Positions 51,670-51,863 of a DNA stretch of 51,863 nucleotides are shown here, in pieces. Origin of the DNA: Hymenobacter montanus (GTDB lineage Bacteria > Bacteroidota > Bacteroidia > Cytophagales > Hymenobacteraceae); the NCBI RefSeq assembly GCF_014699115.1, contig NZ_JACXAD010000033.1, forward strand, positions 1-51,863, in the 5' to 3' direction. The notes under the pieces were generated by a model that ran no database searches, was not told the DNA's origin, and was given only the letters and a program-made list of their open reading frames with translations. A program made the translations under genes and the position numbers. How positions within the stretch are numbered: the stretch's first letter is position 1; every line of letters begins with the position of its first letter.

Positions 51670-51863
51670 ATGTTACGCCCTGCCACCGCCCTCCCGCCAG
51701 AAGAAGTCCGTTGGTTGGAAGCCTGCAGCCAGCACGGGCCGCACCCGCGCATGCGGCGGCGGGCGCTGGCCGTGCTGGGCTGGCCGTGCTGGGCTGGCCG
51801 TGCTGGGCTGGCCGTGCTGGGCTGGCCGTGCTGGGCTGGCCGTGCTGGGCTGGCCGTGCTGGG
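51670..51863 (+). CDS. N-terminus of a transposase-like protein (partial, runs off the window)
   Basis: An ATG at 51670 starts MLRPATALPPEEVRWLEACS, then QHGPHPRMRRRALAVLG. The RRRALAVL segment looks like the first helix-turn-helix of IS630-family transposases, where 'R.RA.avL' recurs. After that the frame enters seven copies of a 14-bp tandem repeat, so the translated sequence (LAVLGWPCWAGRAG repeated) is not a normal continuation. The frame stays open to the window edge. Either the gene is disrupted by repeat expansion or the sequence here is an assembly artefact. Confidence 0.4.
   Translation, partial: MLRPATALPPEEVRWLEACSQHGPHPRMRRRALAVLGWPCWAGRAGLAVLGWPCWAGRAGLAVL
51766..51863. repeat. 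Seven perfect tandem copies of a 14-bp unit
   Basis: The unit CTGGCCGTGCTGGG is repeated exactly seven times (98 bp) with no mismatches, ending at the last base of the window. The unit length is not a multiple of three, so each copy shifts the frame. Confidence 0.95.

Overview
This window most likely comes from a high-GC Bacteroidota chromosome of the Hymenobacter type (Cytophagales). The supporting signs are two SusC/SusD outer-membrane uptake pairs, type IX secretion C-terminal sorting domains (on the M1 peptidase and on the partial gene at the left edge), lipoproteins with short lipoboxes, the Bacteroidota GlcNAc-6-P deaminase/PIG-L fusion, AnmK, a GH3-serine hydrolase fusion, and interspersed 'GGTCGAAGCA' palindromic repeats that I recall from Hymenobacter genomes. 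The genus is an inference from these features, not a measured placement. I see no rRNA, tRNA or CRISPR array.

Layout. 1-6731: the 3' tip of a T9SS-secreted protein, a lipoprotein with TIKI/EreA/ChaN-like motifs, a secreted M1 metallopeptidase, HldD (LPS heptose precursor synthesis) and an FAD/NAD(P)-binding protein. 6732-14019: an accessory stretch with a small hypothetical protein, a quinone-oxidoreductase-like enzyme, a nested palindromic repeat, an AT-rich membrane protein, a rhomboid protease flanked by an intact gene and a decayed copy of that gene, a disordered small protein, and an AT-rich frameshifted orphan. 14020-17875: two secreted glycan enzymes, a GHL10 family protein and a periplasmic trehalase.

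18128-34831: a carbohydrate and amino-sugar block. It holds a susC-susD-lipoprotein operon, divergent to a NagB/PIG-L fusion gene, then anmK, a second susCD pair, and an HGSNAT/NagX-like membrane acyltransferase. Together with the GH3-beta-lactamase-fold protein at 42699-45863, these look like a route for importing and recycling GlcNAc/anhydro-MurNAc or related glycans. That pathway assignment is inferred from gene families, and the SusC/D substrates are unknown.

35180-45863: proC, an RsiV/DUF3298-like secreted protein, and a minus-strand metal-resistance operon (Fur-family regulator, His-rich P-type ATPase, DUF3703 protein) with a candidate operator just before the ATPase. An RHS-repeat remnant, a fatty-acyl-CoA ligase and the GH3 fusion follow. 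46113-51863: an accessory region of lower GC with a small conserved protein, two tandem paralogous leucine-rich-repeat genes (19 and 28 repeats), a strong hairpin, and the start of a transposase-like gene. That last gene runs into seven perfect copies of a 14-bp tandem repeat ending exactly at the window edge.

Several convergent gene pairs are separated by clear bidirectional hairpin terminators (6928-6973, 18055-18096, 28435-28469).
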